DNA of 8,456 nucleotides from Bacteroidota bacterium (GCA_027618855.1 JAQCID010000037.1:1-8456); one strand, 5' to 3'; numbered from the stretch's first letter, positions 1 through 7,204 are shown. Notes: generated from the sequence alone by a model not told the origin. Made by a program: numbers and translations.

Positions 1-392
1 TAAAGGATTTGGGATTTATAGATGTCACGTTTCTTGAGAGAACCCGAACGACAATTCCAGTGAGAGAGGAGATGAATTGGTCAGACAGCGCTACAATAGC
101 TGCCGTTCAAGTATTCAAAGGTCAGTTTAACTCCGACCCCTCCAAGTATTCAATTCGTGCGCACGATGCTTTCTTAGACGCGTTTGCAAGGAAAATGGAG
201 AGAGACCTGGGCCCGATGGACTTTTCTGTTTTACCTGCACCCATAGCAACAGCGTTTGATTGGGTCGCTGTGGATCAATTTTCAGGTTACGTAAATAAAC
301 ATTGGAAATTGAAAACGTTCTACAAACGTCAATGGTGCGATTCCGACTCTGCCCCGCCACTTCTTGACTTTATTGAGCCTGAGCTCGATTGA
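1..392 (+). CDS. C-terminal part of a possible type 1 periplasmic-binding-fold protein (partial)
   Basis: The reading frame is open from the left edge to a TGA at 390-392, so this is the last ~130 residues of a longer gene; the TTG at 9-11 is probably just an internal leucine codon. The visible part has a segment reading about 'F-K-G-Q-F-N-S-D-P-S-K-Y' followed by '-HDAFLDAF', then 'SGYVNKHW-LKTFY' near the end. This resembles the C-terminal lobe of type 1 periplasmic binding proteins, in which a 'F...Y...dPs.ya..gYDa' helix is followed by late strands. In Bacteroidota such domains often occur in envelope proteins with LysM repeats, but no LysM is visible here because the N-terminal part is missing. 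It converges on the lolA-like gene with only 9 bp between stop codons. The coding call is solid; the family call is from memory of the pattern and tentative. Confidence 0.6.
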   Translation, partial: KDLGFIDVTFLERTRTTIPVREEMNWSDSATIAAVQVFKGQFNSDPSKYSIRAHDAFLDAFARKMERDLGPMDFSVLPAPIATAFDWVAVDQFSGYVNKHWKLKTFYKRQWCDSDSAPPLLDFIEPELD

Positions 393-401
393 GAAGCGAT
401 C

Positions 402-1046
402 CTATAATCTATTGTCTATGATTGACGCTCCTGGATATTTATTTGTTTCAAATGAAAAGTTGGATGCAGGGATTTCAACCCCAACATTAAAACGCTCGAT
501 GAGATATTCGGTGTCCATTCCTTCTCTTCCCTTCACGACGATTTTCACGACTTCTAACCCTTGTTCGTCTATAAAAAGTTGCATCGTGTGATACGGTTTG
601 TCATCCGACTCGTTGGGATATAAATTGATGTGGACACAGTCCTTGCCGGACACGCTCTCTTTGCCCATCCATTCCGATTTAAAATCATCCTCCCAAATCG
701 TGAATATTTTCGAGGGATCCATTCCTTCTTCTACGAGCACCTCTGCGTCATCTAGATAGCAGTCGTTCGTTTCCTTTTCATACGTCCATACCGTTAGCCC
801 ATTTGAAATAATCAAAAAATCACCCAAGTCGAGTTTGAATTTGCTGTCTTCAATAAGAATATGACCTTTCATCTCTTCCTCGAAATCGTTTTTCAAGTCC
901 ACCATCTTCGATGAATAGGTCGCATCTATGGTTTTGTAGGTTTTTGCCTTTTCGCTCAATTTCAATAACAGGCCTTCTGCATCTTGGGACACCCCAGTAA
1001 ATACAAACCCCAGTGTCAAAATTGTCGTTGTATATAATCGAATCAT
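402..1046 (-). CDS. lolA: LolA-like periplasmic lipoprotein carrier
   Basis: A 214-residue exported protein. Residues 1-20 form a signal peptide (MIRLY, then a hydrophobic stretch ending TGVSQ), with cleavage likely near S20. The mature part fits the LolA fold: an early 'L--K--TYKTIDATYSS' helix and strand, a strand 'F-LDLGDFLIISNGLTVWTYEKE' at about 70-92 that corresponds to the family's 'sDGk-lW-Y' motif, 'DPSKIF' at 110-115, and late beta strands. LolA carries outer-membrane lipoproteins across the periplasm after release by LolCDE; this role is inferred from family membership. I chose the ATG at 1046: the frame extends upstream to a TTG at 1070, but that start would overlap the end of ftsK and put charged residues before the signal peptide. 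The ATG lies 7 bp after the ftsK stop, so the two genes are probably one transcript. No LolB gene is present here, which is usual for Bacteroidota. Confidence 0.85.
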   Translation of the reverse strand: MIRLYTTTILTLGFVFTGVSQDAEGLLLKLSEKAKTYKTIDATYSSKMVDLKNDFEEEMKGHILIEDSKFKLDLGDFLIISNGLTVWTYEKETNDCYLDDAEVLVEEGMDPSKIFTIWEDDFKSEWMGKESVSGKDCVHINLYPNESDDKPYHTMQLFIDEQGLEVVKIVVKGREGMDTEYLIERFNVGVEIPASNFSFETNKYPGASIIDNRL

Positions 1047-1053
1047 TGTCTTT

Positions 1054-3627
1054 TTATTCTTCTCCTTCAAAAGGTTTACGCAAAAGTTGTTCCAAACTCA
1101 TTTCATCCGGAATTAAAACCTTCCTGGCCTTGGATCCTTCAAAGGGTCCTATGATCCTTGCATCTTCGAGTTGGTCAACAATACGGCCAGCTCGATTGTA
1201 TCCAAGCTTCAGTTTTCTTTGTAAAAGTGAAGTGGATCCCTGTTGATGCATGACGATAATGGATGCTGCTTCTTCGAAGAGTTCATCTCTTTCCTCTACA
1301 GTTGATGCGCCTCGATCGCCTTTTTTATCTACGGAATAATCAGGCAATTCAAAGATATCAGGATATCCTCTTTGGCCTGAGATGTAGTCACAAATAGCTT
1401 CAACCTCTGGCGTGTCAACGAAACCACATTGCAGACGGATGAGGTCATTTCCTGAACTCAGGAGCATGTCTCCACGGCCTATAAGCTGGTCAGCACCCCC
1501 AGCATCAAGAATTGTCCGAGAGTCAATTTTTGAGGTCACACGGAATGCAACACGCGCAGGGAAATTCGCTTTGATGGTACCTGTAATAATGTTGACTGAG
1601 GGTCTCTGCGTTGCAATGATGATATGTATCCCGATCGCTCTGGCCAGTTGAGCGAGTCGTGCGATAGGTGTTTCAACTTCCTTTCCGGCAGTCATAATAA
1701 GGTCGGCAAACTCATCAATAACTAAGACGATGTAAGGAAGGAAGTGATGACCGCGTTCAGGGTGCAGGTCCTTACAAGTTCCAAGTACAATTTTTCTATT
1801 GATGAATTTCTGATTGTACTCTTTCATGTTTCGACATTGCGCATCTTTCAGAAGATTGTAACGTTGGTCCATCTCTGTGCATAGAGAATTTAATGTCGCA
1901 ACGACTTTGTCTGTATCTGTAATAATCGATTCCTCTGCTCCTGGAAGTTGAGCGAGATAATGACGTGAAATCTTATCGTATACAGAGAGCTCTACCTTTT
2001 TCGGGTCAACGAGGACAAATTTGAGTGCGCTTGGATGTTTTCTGTAGAGTAAGCTGACGAGCATTGCATTAAGCCCTACTGATTTCCCTTGACCTGTCGC
2101 ACCCGCCATTAATAGGTGGGGCATCTTTGCTAGGTCAAAGATGTGTGTTTCGCCAGAGATTGTTTTGCCGAGTGCGATGGGGAGATCGTAATCTGAGTTT
2201 TGGAATTTTTCAGAACGAATCAATGTCATCATGCTGACCACGTCGGGCTTAGAATTTGGAACCTCGATGCCAATTGTGCCGCGACCTGGTATCGGAGCGA
2301 CAATTCTAATCCCAAGTGCGGCAAGGCTTAACGCGATGTCGTCTTCCAGGTTCTTGATCTTCGAGATACGTATGCCAGGTGCTGGAATGATTTCATAAAG
2401 CGTCACAGTGGGTCCTACCTCTGCGGATATTTGATCGACCTCAATTTTAAAATCCAACAAGGTTTTAATAATTTTATCTTTGTTGATCGTTAGCTCATCA
2501 TCGCTCACCTTGTTTTTGCCGTCACCATGATCTGCCAAACACTCTAGTCTAGGCATCTTAAAAGACTTGAGCTCTAATGTGGGGTCGTACGGCCCAAACT
2601 CTTGAACCAACTTATTGACTTCCCCCTTGCTGAGTTGTTCTTCGTTTTCGTTCTCCTTGACGACAAGATCGATTCCCGCTTCTGATGGGTTTGTTTTGAT
2701 TGTGAAATCTGTATCCGTGTTGGGGATTTCCTTTTCCTCCCCACCCGTATCGTTTACGAGGGTGTCTACAATGTTGTCCATTTCAGTGTTTTCCTTGAGG
2801 GTAGATTCTACCGACTCAGTCTGCGTGGATTCTTTTGACAGATCTTCGTCTAAGACAGTTTCGAGATTTTTATTTTTGATTAAATCAGCAATTCGTGCAA
2901 AAACGGTTCTCCCTTTTTCGAATTTAATTTTCTGAGGCCATCCCGGTACGAATTGGGAAATGGTAAATAAAATCAAACAAACCAATAAAATTGCACTTCC
3001 CAATGTGCTAATGTACATGAGGGTGAACTTCAATAGAAAAAGGGATCCTTGACCGACGAGGTGATCTGAGATATTCAGTGTTATTTCATTTGTATTCACA
3101 ATCTTGTCGTGGAAGAAGAACGTCACTGCCCAAGGGATTGCCACCATTGCTGCGAGTGCCCATCGGGTAAACTTGGCGATAGGCAAAAGTGCTCTTCCAG
3201 TAAGTGCTTTGAATCCGAGCAGGAAGAGTATGGATGGGACAGCAAGAAATCCAACCCCAAACGTACCTCTCACGAGGTAATGCCCTACCATGGCTCCTAA
3301 TTTTCCTCCGAGATTTGTTGCGGGGAGTGGGTAGGTGTCGCTTGTGACAGACAGGGTGTCGAAACTCCCCGAAAAAATAGCTGAAAGCGAGCTTATAATT
3401 AAAAAGACAGAAATCCCAAGGCCGATTAGACCCACTGTGGATCTGACGCGCTCATCTTCCCAGCTTTCTTTGAAAAACATTTTTTTACGGACAAAATCAA
3501 GGTCGTCTGGCTTTTGTGAGCGCTTAGACGATTGATTTGTTTGGCTTCTAGGCTGTTCGTCTTTTCGGACGTTTCGCGCAGGCTTACTTGTAGTACTGGC
3601 GGAGGAGGTGAAAATTGTGCGCATCAT
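1054..3627 (-). CDS. ftsK: DNA translocase FtsK/SpoIIIE
   Basis: An 857-residue membrane-anchored DNA pump that clears chromosome ends from the closing septum and, in studied bacteria, activates XerCD recombination. Residues 1-60 are a basic cytoplasmic tail. Four hydrophobic segments follow at about 65-87, 121-141, 155-172 and 204-226, matching the four-helix FtsK anchor. Residues ~235-345 are an acidic, low-complexity linker, much shorter than that of E. coli FtsK. The motor begins near 345; Walker A is GATGQGKS (509-516), Walker B is IVLVIDEFADL (633-643), and ATQRPS (672-677) is the conserved sensor-region motif. The C-terminal ~775-840 is the winged-helix gamma domain that reads KOPS-like DNA signals, ending 'GPFEGSKARKVLI'. 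All parts look intact. Two adjacent ATG codons (3627 and 3624) can serve as start. It is divergent from rpmG and followed by the lolA-like gene. I could not find a convincing promoter for it in the 148-bp gap. Confidence 0.97.
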   Translation of the reverse strand: MMRTIFTSSASTTSKPARNVRKDEQPRSQTNQSSKRSQKPDDLDFVRKKMFFKESWEDERVRSTVGLIGLGISVFLIISSLSAIFSGSFDTLSVTSDTYPLPATNLGGKLGAMVGHYLVRGTFGVGFLAVPSILFLLGFKALTGRALLPIAKFTRWALAAMVAIPWAVTFFFHDKIVNTNEITLNISDHLVGQGSLFLLKFTLMYISTLGSAILLVCLILFTISQFVPGWPQKIKFEKGRTVFARIADLIKNKNLETVLDEDLSKESTQTESVESTLKENTEMDNIVDTLVNDTGGEEKEIPNTDTDFTIKTNPSEAGIDLVVKENENEEQLSKGEVNKLVQEFGPYDPTLELKSFKMPRLECLADHGDGKNKVSDDELTINKDKIIKTLLDFKIEVDQISAEVGPTVTLYEIIPAPGIRISKIKNLEDDIALSLAALGIRIVAPIPGRGTIGIEVPNSKPDVVSMMTLIRSEKFQNSDYDLPIALGKTISGETHIFDLAKMPHLLMAGATGQGKSVGLNAMLVSLLYRKHPSALKFVLVDPKKVELSVYDKISRHYLAQLPGAEESIITDTDKVVATLNSLCTEMDQRYNLLKDAQCRNMKEYNQKFINRKIVLGTCKDLHPERGHHFLPYIVLVIDEFADLIMTAGKEVETPIARLAQLARAIGIHIIIATQRPSVNIITGTIKANFPARVAFRVTSKIDSRTILDAGGADQLIGRGDMLLSSGNDLIRLQCGFVDTPEVEAICDYISGQRGYPDIFELPDYSVDKKGDRGASTVEERDELFEEAASIIVMHQQGSTSLLQRKLKLGYNRAGRIVDQLEDARIIGPFEGSKARKVLIPDEMSLEQLLRKPFEGEE

Positions 3628-3691
3628 GCTTGTTCGTAAATTTAAACGTTAACCGTAGCAGTTATAGTACATTGCAATCTCCTTGTCCACG

Positions 3692-3705
3692 TTTGAGTGT
3701 TCAAA
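3692..3705. repeat. Small dyad between ftsK and rpmG
   Basis: TTTGA-gtgt-TCAAA is a perfect 5-bp inverted repeat with a 4-base spacer in the divergent intergenic region, about 20 bp upstream of the -33 element of the rpmG promoter and 65 bp upstream of the ftsK start. It could be an operator or simply chance; at this length chance is quite possible. Confidence 0.25.
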
Positions 3706-3724
3706 TCAACTGGATAATAAAACG

Positions 3725-3756
3725 TTGGTAATTCAAGGTAAGTTTGACTATCTTTG
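3725..3756 (+). promoter_or_regulatory. Bacteroidota-type promoter for rpmG
   Basis: TTG at 3725-3727 and TATCTTTG at 3749-3756 are separated by 21 bases. This matches the pattern known for the primary sigma factor of Bacteroidota (-33 TTG, 17-23 bases, -7 TAnnTTTG). Transcription would start a few bases after 3756, leaving a leader of only about 10-15 bases before the rpmG ATG at 3776. That is too short for a ribosomal-protein feedback structure. Confidence 0.75.
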
Positions 3757-3775
3757 CCCTCCAATTCTCGAAGCT

Positions 3776-3958
3776 ATGGCCAAGAAAGGCAACCGTGTAC
3801 AAGTAATACTTGAGTGTACTGAGCATAAAGACTCAGGCCGCCCAGGAACGTCACGTTACGTGACAACAAAGAACAGGAAGAACACACCTGATCGAATGGA
3901 ACTCAAGAAGTTCAACCCTGTGTTACGCAAGTACACAGTTCACAAAGAGATTAAGTAA
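3776..3958 (+). CDS. rpmG: 50S ribosomal protein bL33
   Basis: A 60-residue basic protein of the large ribosomal subunit, located near the E site. The sequence begins [18 protein letters not shown] and contains the family signature '[24 protein letters not shown]', followed by a basic end 'HKEIK'. Only one cysteine (C14) is present, so this is the zinc-independent (C-minus) form. At 60 residues it is slightly longer than the E. coli protein, as is typical of Bacteroidota. The frame is open upstream to an ATG at 3683, but those 31 extra residues lack any ribosomal character and the promoter's -7 element lies inside them, so 3776 is the start. There is no Shine-Dalgarno sequence. The gene is first in its operon; rpmB, which often precedes rpmG in Bacteroidota, is not here. 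Confidence 0.97.
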   Translation: MAKKGNRVQVILECTEHKDSGRPGTSRYVTTKNRKNTPDRMELKKFNPVLRKYTVHKEIK

Positions 3959-3976
3959 CCCTGAAACTGTAATACT

Positions 3977-4129
3977 ATGGCTAAGAAAGTAGTAGCGTCG
4001 CTCCAGACTGGTGGAGGAAAGCAACACACGAAAGTGATTAAAATGGTTCGCAGTGAGAAAACTGGTGCGTATTCATTTGTCGAGCAAATCGTTCACAACG
4101 ATAAAGTAAACGGTTTCTTCGAGAAGTAA
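3977..4129 (+). CDS. DUF4295 small ribosome-associated protein (bL38-like)
   Basis: A 50-residue, lysine-rich protein beginning MAKKVVASLQTGGGKQ and ending 'NDKVNGFFEK'. The blocks 'KVIKMV-SEKTGAYSF-EQIVHNDKV' are those of DUF4295, a family I know only from Bacteroidota, nearly always encoded between rpmG and ftsY. From memory, the Flavobacterium johnsoniae ribosome structure assigned this protein to the large subunit under the name bL38; treat that as recalled, not checked. The gene begins 18 bp after rpmG and surely shares its transcript, which fits a ribosomal role. The MAKK start resembles that of bL33 itself. An intrinsic terminator follows 46 bp after its stop. There is no Shine-Dalgarno sequence before the ATG. 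Confidence 0.93.
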   Translation: MAKKVVASLQTGGGKQHTKVIKMVRSEKTGAYSFVEQIVHNDKVNGFFEK

Positions 4130-4144
4130 CCTAAGTGACCTAAT

Positions 4145-4163
4145 GCGATGGCAATCGCCATGC
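4145..4163 (+). other. Hairpin with two alternative pairings upstream of the terminator
   Basis: Two overlapping inverted repeats share bases: GCGAT-ggca-ATCGC (4145-4158) and ATGGC-aatc-GCCAT (4148-4161). The second can be extended to seven pairs with GC/GC at the ends if G4147 bulges out. It has no following T-run, so it is not itself a terminator. It lies between the DUF4295 stop and the real terminator. Confidence 0.45.
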
Positions 4164-4175
4164 TTTACTGACTTT

Positions 4176-4205
4176 GGCTGGCTCTTCTTTGAGTCAGCCT
4201 TTTTT
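4176..4205 (+). terminator. Intrinsic terminator between the DUF4295 gene and ftsY
   Basis: GGCTGGCTC (4176-4184) pairs with GAGTCAGCC (4191-4199) over nine positions, with one G-U pair and a six-base TTCTTT loop, followed directly by six T residues (4200-4205). This is a textbook Rho-independent terminator on the plus strand. It would end most rpmG-DUF4295 transcripts. It stops only 14 bp before the ftsY ATG, leaving no room for a promoter after it. Confidence 0.9.
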
Positions 4206-4219
4206 GATACAGGAATAAC

Positions 4220-5239
4220 ATGAGTTTTTTTAAACGCATATTCGGAAAAAACAAAGATCAATCTTTAGAACAGGTTGAGAAAAAGGCATCCTTAGATGCT
4301 GGGCTCGAAAAGTCCAAAAAAGGAGTGATCAGTAGGATCGCACGTGTTTTTAGTGGTCGTCGGAAAATTGATGATACGTTGTTAGAAGACTTAGAGGAAG
4401 CGCTAATGATGTCAGATGTGGGGGTTGATACGACGGAGCGAATCATAGAGCGATTGAGAAAGCGAGCTGTTTGGGAGGCCTATTTGGACCAGTCAGAGCT
4501 TATGAATATGCTGAGAGAAGAAATTGCCCATCTGTTGGTTGGCGAAGACTTGGGCGAGGCACTCACACATAATTCCTCATTCTCGATAGATAAAATAGAC
4601 TCTGGAGAGGGGCCAGTAGTCATTTTAGTGGTCGGTGTAAATGGTGTGGGGAAGACCACAAGTATCGGGAAACTGGCACATCGGTATAAACAGGAAGGTA
4701 AAAAGGTGATGTTGGGTGCTGCGGACACGTTTCGTGCAGCAGCTGTTGATCAATTGATCATTTGGGGTGAACGCGTAGGTGTTCCCGTTGTCTCCCAAGG
4801 GATGGGCGCAGACCCTGCAGCTGTAGCCTACGATACTCTGGAGTCTGCAAAAGCACAGAACATGGATGTTGTGATTATTGACACAGCTGGCCGTTTACAT
4901 AACAAGGTGGGACTTATGTCTGAGCTCACGAAAATTAAGAGGGTGATGGACAAGATCGTTCCAGGTGCGCCTCATGAGGTGTGGCTCGTTTTGGATGGTT
5001 CTACTGGCCAAAACGCACTTGTTCAAGCCACGCAGTTTTCTCATGCCACTGATGTCACAGGTCTTATTTTAACGAAACTCGACGGAACAGCAAAAGGTGG
5101 AGCTGTACTTGCTGTGTGTGATCAGGTAAAAATTCCTGTACATTACATCGGAGTAGGAGAAAAGATGGAAGATCTGCAGAATTTTAATGCCTTAGAATTC
5201 ATTGATTCCTTGCTGCCTGAATCTTTAAACGAGAATTAA
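4220..5239 (+). CDS. ftsY: Signal recognition particle receptor FtsY
   Basis: A 339-residue SRP-type GTPase that receives ribosome-nascent-chain complexes from Ffh/4.5S RNA and passes them to the Sec translocon at the inner membrane. It starts with MSFFKRIFGK, an amphipathic, basic membrane-binding helix; the acidic A domain is very short, so this is close to the minimal FtsY. The N domain spans about 35-115. The G domain carries G1 GVNGVGKTT (139-147), DTFRAAA (169-175), G3 DTAGR (221-225), G4 TKLD (285-288) and closing GVGEKMEDLQNF (311-322). The receptor-type 'EKMEDLQNFNALEFIDSLL' ending distinguishes it from Ffh, which has an M domain. All GTPase motifs are intact. A weak AGGA lies five bases before the ATG. 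An intrinsic terminator ends 14 bp upstream; rimO follows after 15 bp. Confidence 0.98.
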   Translation: MSFFKRIFGKNKDQSLEQVEKKASLDAGLEKSKKGVISRIARVFSGRRKIDDTLLEDLEEALMMSDVGVDTTERIIERLRKRAVWEAYLDQSELMNMLREEIAHLLVGEDLGEALTHNSSFSIDKIDSGEGPVVILVVGVNGVGKTTSIGKLAHRYKQEGKKVMLGAADTFRAAAVDQLIIWGERVGVPVVSQGMGADPAAVAYDTLESAKAQNMDVVIIDTAGRLHNKVGLMSELTKIKRVMDKIVPGAPHEVWLVLDGSTGQNALVQATQFSHATDVTGLILTKLDGTAKGGAVLAVCDQVKIPVHYIGVGEKMEDLQNFNALEFIDSLLPESLNEN

Positions 5240-5254
5240 CCACATACGTTCAAA

Positions 5255-6571
5255 ATGAGAGCTAGGTCATCAAATCCAAGAAAAGTAAACGTTGTAACCT
5301 TAGGTTGCGCAAAGAACATGTATGATTCTGAGCAGCTCATGACACAACTTAAAGCGAATGATTTTGAGGTGGAGCACGAAGCCAGCAAAGATGATTTCGG
5401 CATCGTAGTGATCAATACTTGTGGATTTATCGAGTCTGCAAAGCAAGAGAGCATCGACATGATTTTGCGTTTTGCGGATGCAAAAAAAGAAGGTTCAGTA
5501 GAAAAAGTCTATGTGACAGGTTGTTTGTCTCAACGATATGCAGACGAGCTGGCAGATGGGATTCCTGAGGTTGATGCTTGGTTTGGCACACGTGACCTTC
5601 CGCGTCTTTTAAAAACCCTTCGTGCAGATTACAAGAAAGAACTCGTAGGAGAACGATTGCTGACCACTCCTGCACACTATGCCTATTTGAAAATTGCTGA
5701 GGGATGTGATCGTCCTTGCGCTTTTTGTGCCATACCGCTGATGCGAGGGAAGCACGTTTCTACGCCCATCGAAGATCTTGTCAAGGCTGCTGAGGGACTT
5801 GCGGCTCAAGGTGTCCGTGAATTAATACTGATTGCCCAAGACTTGACTTACTACGGCCTTGATATTTATAAGAAAAGGCGTTTGGCGGACTTAATCACTG
5901 CTTTGGACAACGTTGAAGGCATAGAATGGATCAGGCTTCACTATGCTTTTCCATCTGGATTTCCGATGGATGTTCTGACTGTCATTGCGGAGTCAGACAA
6001 AGTGTGCAATTATTTAGATATGCCGCTCCAGCACTCCAGTGATTCCATTTTAAAATCGATGCGTCGGGGAATTACTCAGGAGAAAACAGAAAAGTTGCTT
6101 GCGGATATTCGAGAAATTGTTCCGGGCATTGCCATTCGAACGACACTCATTGTAGGGTTTCCAGGAGAAACAGAAGAAGATCATGCAAACCTTTTAGATT
6201 GGGTGGCGCGTATGAAGTTTGAGAGGCTGGGATGTTTTACGTATTCTCATGAAGAAAACACCCATGCCTATAAATTAGAAAACGATGTTCCTGAGGAGGT
6301 TAAAAAGAAGCGGATGGAAGAAGTGATGGATCTGCAGGCTGGAATCTCGGAAGCATTGAATCTCCGCTATCTCGGCAATGAATTCAAGGTCATCATCGAC
6401 AGGTGTGAGGGTGGGTTTTGGCTTGGGCGGACGGAGTTTGATTCACCAGATGTAGATAATGAAGTGAGAGTTCCTGTTTCAGATGATCTTCATTTGAGAA
6501 TAGGTGATTTCGTTCAAGTTAAAATTACGGGCGCAACTTCATTCGATTTAGATGGAGAGGTCGTGGGTTAA
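5255..6571 (+). CDS. rimO: Ribosomal protein uS12 methylthiotransferase RimO
   Basis: A 438-residue radical-SAM enzyme that adds a methylthio group to a conserved aspartate of ribosomal protein uS12. The N-terminal UPF0004 domain (about 11-120) holds three cluster cysteines: C18 in TLGCAKN, C56 in NTCGF and C90 in VTGCLSQRY. The radical-SAM domain begins near 140 with C151-x3-C155-x2-C158 (CDRPCAFC), which binds the SAM cluster, and includes 'GFPGETEEDH' at 301-310. The TRAM domain covers about 373-438. 'LGCAKN-YDSE' and the short N-terminus favour RimO over MiaB, which modifies tRNA. The MRARSSNPRKVNVV start fits flavobacterial RimO. It lies 15 bp after ftsY and 4 bp before queE, so the three are very likely co-transcribed. 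Both iron-sulfur clusters appear able to form. Confidence 0.97.
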   Translation: MRARSSNPRKVNVVTLGCAKNMYDSEQLMTQLKANDFEVEHEASKDDFGIVVINTCGFIESAKQESIDMILRFADAKKEGSVEKVYVTGCLSQRYADELADGIPEVDAWFGTRDLPRLLKTLRADYKKELVGERLLTTPAHYAYLKIAEGCDRPCAFCAIPLMRGKHVSTPIEDLVKAAEGLAAQGVRELILIAQDLTYYGLDIYKKRRLADLITALDNVEGIEWIRLHYAFPSGFPMDVLTVIAESDKVCNYLDMPLQHSSDSILKSMRRGITQEKTEKLLADIREIVPGIAIRTTLIVGFPGETEEDHANLLDWVARMKFERLGCFTYSHEENTHAYKLENDVPEEVKKKRMEEVMDLQAGISEALNLRYLGNEFKVIIDRCEGGFWLGRTEFDSPDVDNEVRVPVSDDLHLRIGDFVQVKITGATSFDLDGEVVG

Positions 6572-6575
6572 GAAC

Positions 6576-7190
6576 ATGGCAGATCAAATGACATATCCAG
6601 TAATGGAGGTCTTTCCGACCTTGCAAGGAGAGGGGAGATATACGGGGTCTCCAGCGTATTTCATCAGGCTTGCCGGCTGTGATGTGGGTTGCTCATGGTG
6701 CGATGTAAAGGAAAGTTGGCCGGCCGGAGGTCATCCACTTGTCACCGTTGACGAACTTGTTTTGGGCGCCAAAAACAGTGGCTTGCCGATGGTCGTGGTG
6801 ACAGGGGGAGAGCCTTGTATGTATGATCTGGGATCTTTGACTGCTGCGCTGAGGAAAGAGGGTCTGAAAATTCACCTTGAAACGTCTGGAGCTCATCCAA
6901 TTAGAGGGGACTTTGATTGGATTACATTGTCTCCGAAAAAGTTCAAAGCCTGCCTGCCAGAAAGCTATTTACGTGCCCATGAATTAAAGGTCGTAGTCGT
7001 CAACAAGCACGACCTCACCTGGGCGAGAGAGCAAGCCCTGAATGTAAACGAGGACACGCTGCTCTATTTACAGCCTGAATGGGATAGGAAGGACAAAGTG
7101 CATGCGATTCTTATGGCGTTTTTAGGAACCGGAGAGGGCAGTCTTTGGTCTTTGAGTACACAGACACACAAATATTTAGGGATACCTTAA
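6576..7190 (+). CDS. queE: 7-carboxy-7-deazaguanine synthase QueE
   Basis: A 204-residue radical-SAM enzyme that converts 6-carboxytetrahydropterin to 7-carboxy-7-deazaguanine, a step toward queuosine in tRNA. Visible motifs: 'FPTLQGEGRYTGSPAYFIRLAGCD' style start, the cluster-binding C35-x3-C39-x2-C42 (CDVGCSWC) followed by 'DVKESW', TGGEP (76-80) for SAM binding, 'LETSGA' (101-106), LSPK (118-121), 'ELKVVV' (136-141) and a C-terminal 'QTHKYLGIP'. I place the start at the ATG at 6576, 4 bp after the rimO stop; the in-frame ATG at 6552 would overlap rimO by 20 bases and add residues the family does not have. A further ATG at 6588 is possible. No queC, queD or queF is nearby, so the rest of the pathway must be elsewhere. 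It converges on the next gene with 14 bp between. Confidence 0.95.
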   Translation: MADQMTYPVMEVFPTLQGEGRYTGSPAYFIRLAGCDVGCSWCDVKESWPAGGHPLVTVDELVLGAKNSGLPMVVVTGGEPCMYDLGSLTAALRKEGLKIHLETSGAHPIRGDFDWITLSPKKFKACLPESYLRAHELKVVVVNKHDLTWAREQALNVNEDTLLYLQPEWDRKDKVHAILMAFLGTGEGSLWSLSTQTHKYLGIP

Positions 7191-7204
7191 CAAGGCGTAT
7201 AGAT

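Noticed and set aside
1047..1070. Longer start for the lolA-like gene at a TTG (1070)
   Set aside because: It overlaps the end of ftsK and adds eight charged residues before a signal peptide that already begins properly at the ATG at 1046.
2615..2935. Plus-strand open frame of 106 codons rich in serine
   Set aside because: It is antisense to the acidic linker of ftsK; the serine and phenylalanine bias is just the complement of GAA/AAA-rich codons.
3683..3775. N-terminal extension of bL33 from an ATG at 3683
   Set aside because: The extension has no ribosomal-protein character, and the -7 promoter element lies inside it.
3850..3864. GTCACGT-t-ACGTGAC, a 7-bp-arm palindrome inside rpmG
   Set aside because: It falls on the conserved codons for the TSRYVTT segment of bL33, so it is probably a by-product of coding; no second copy was noticed nearby.
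4073..4261. Minus-strand open frame across the DUF4295-ftsY gap
   Set aside because: It runs through the terminator hairpin and overlaps both genes, with no recognisable features.
6552..6575. Longer queE start overlapping rimO
   Set aside because: The extra residues do not belong to the family, and an ATG stands 4 bp after the rimO stop.
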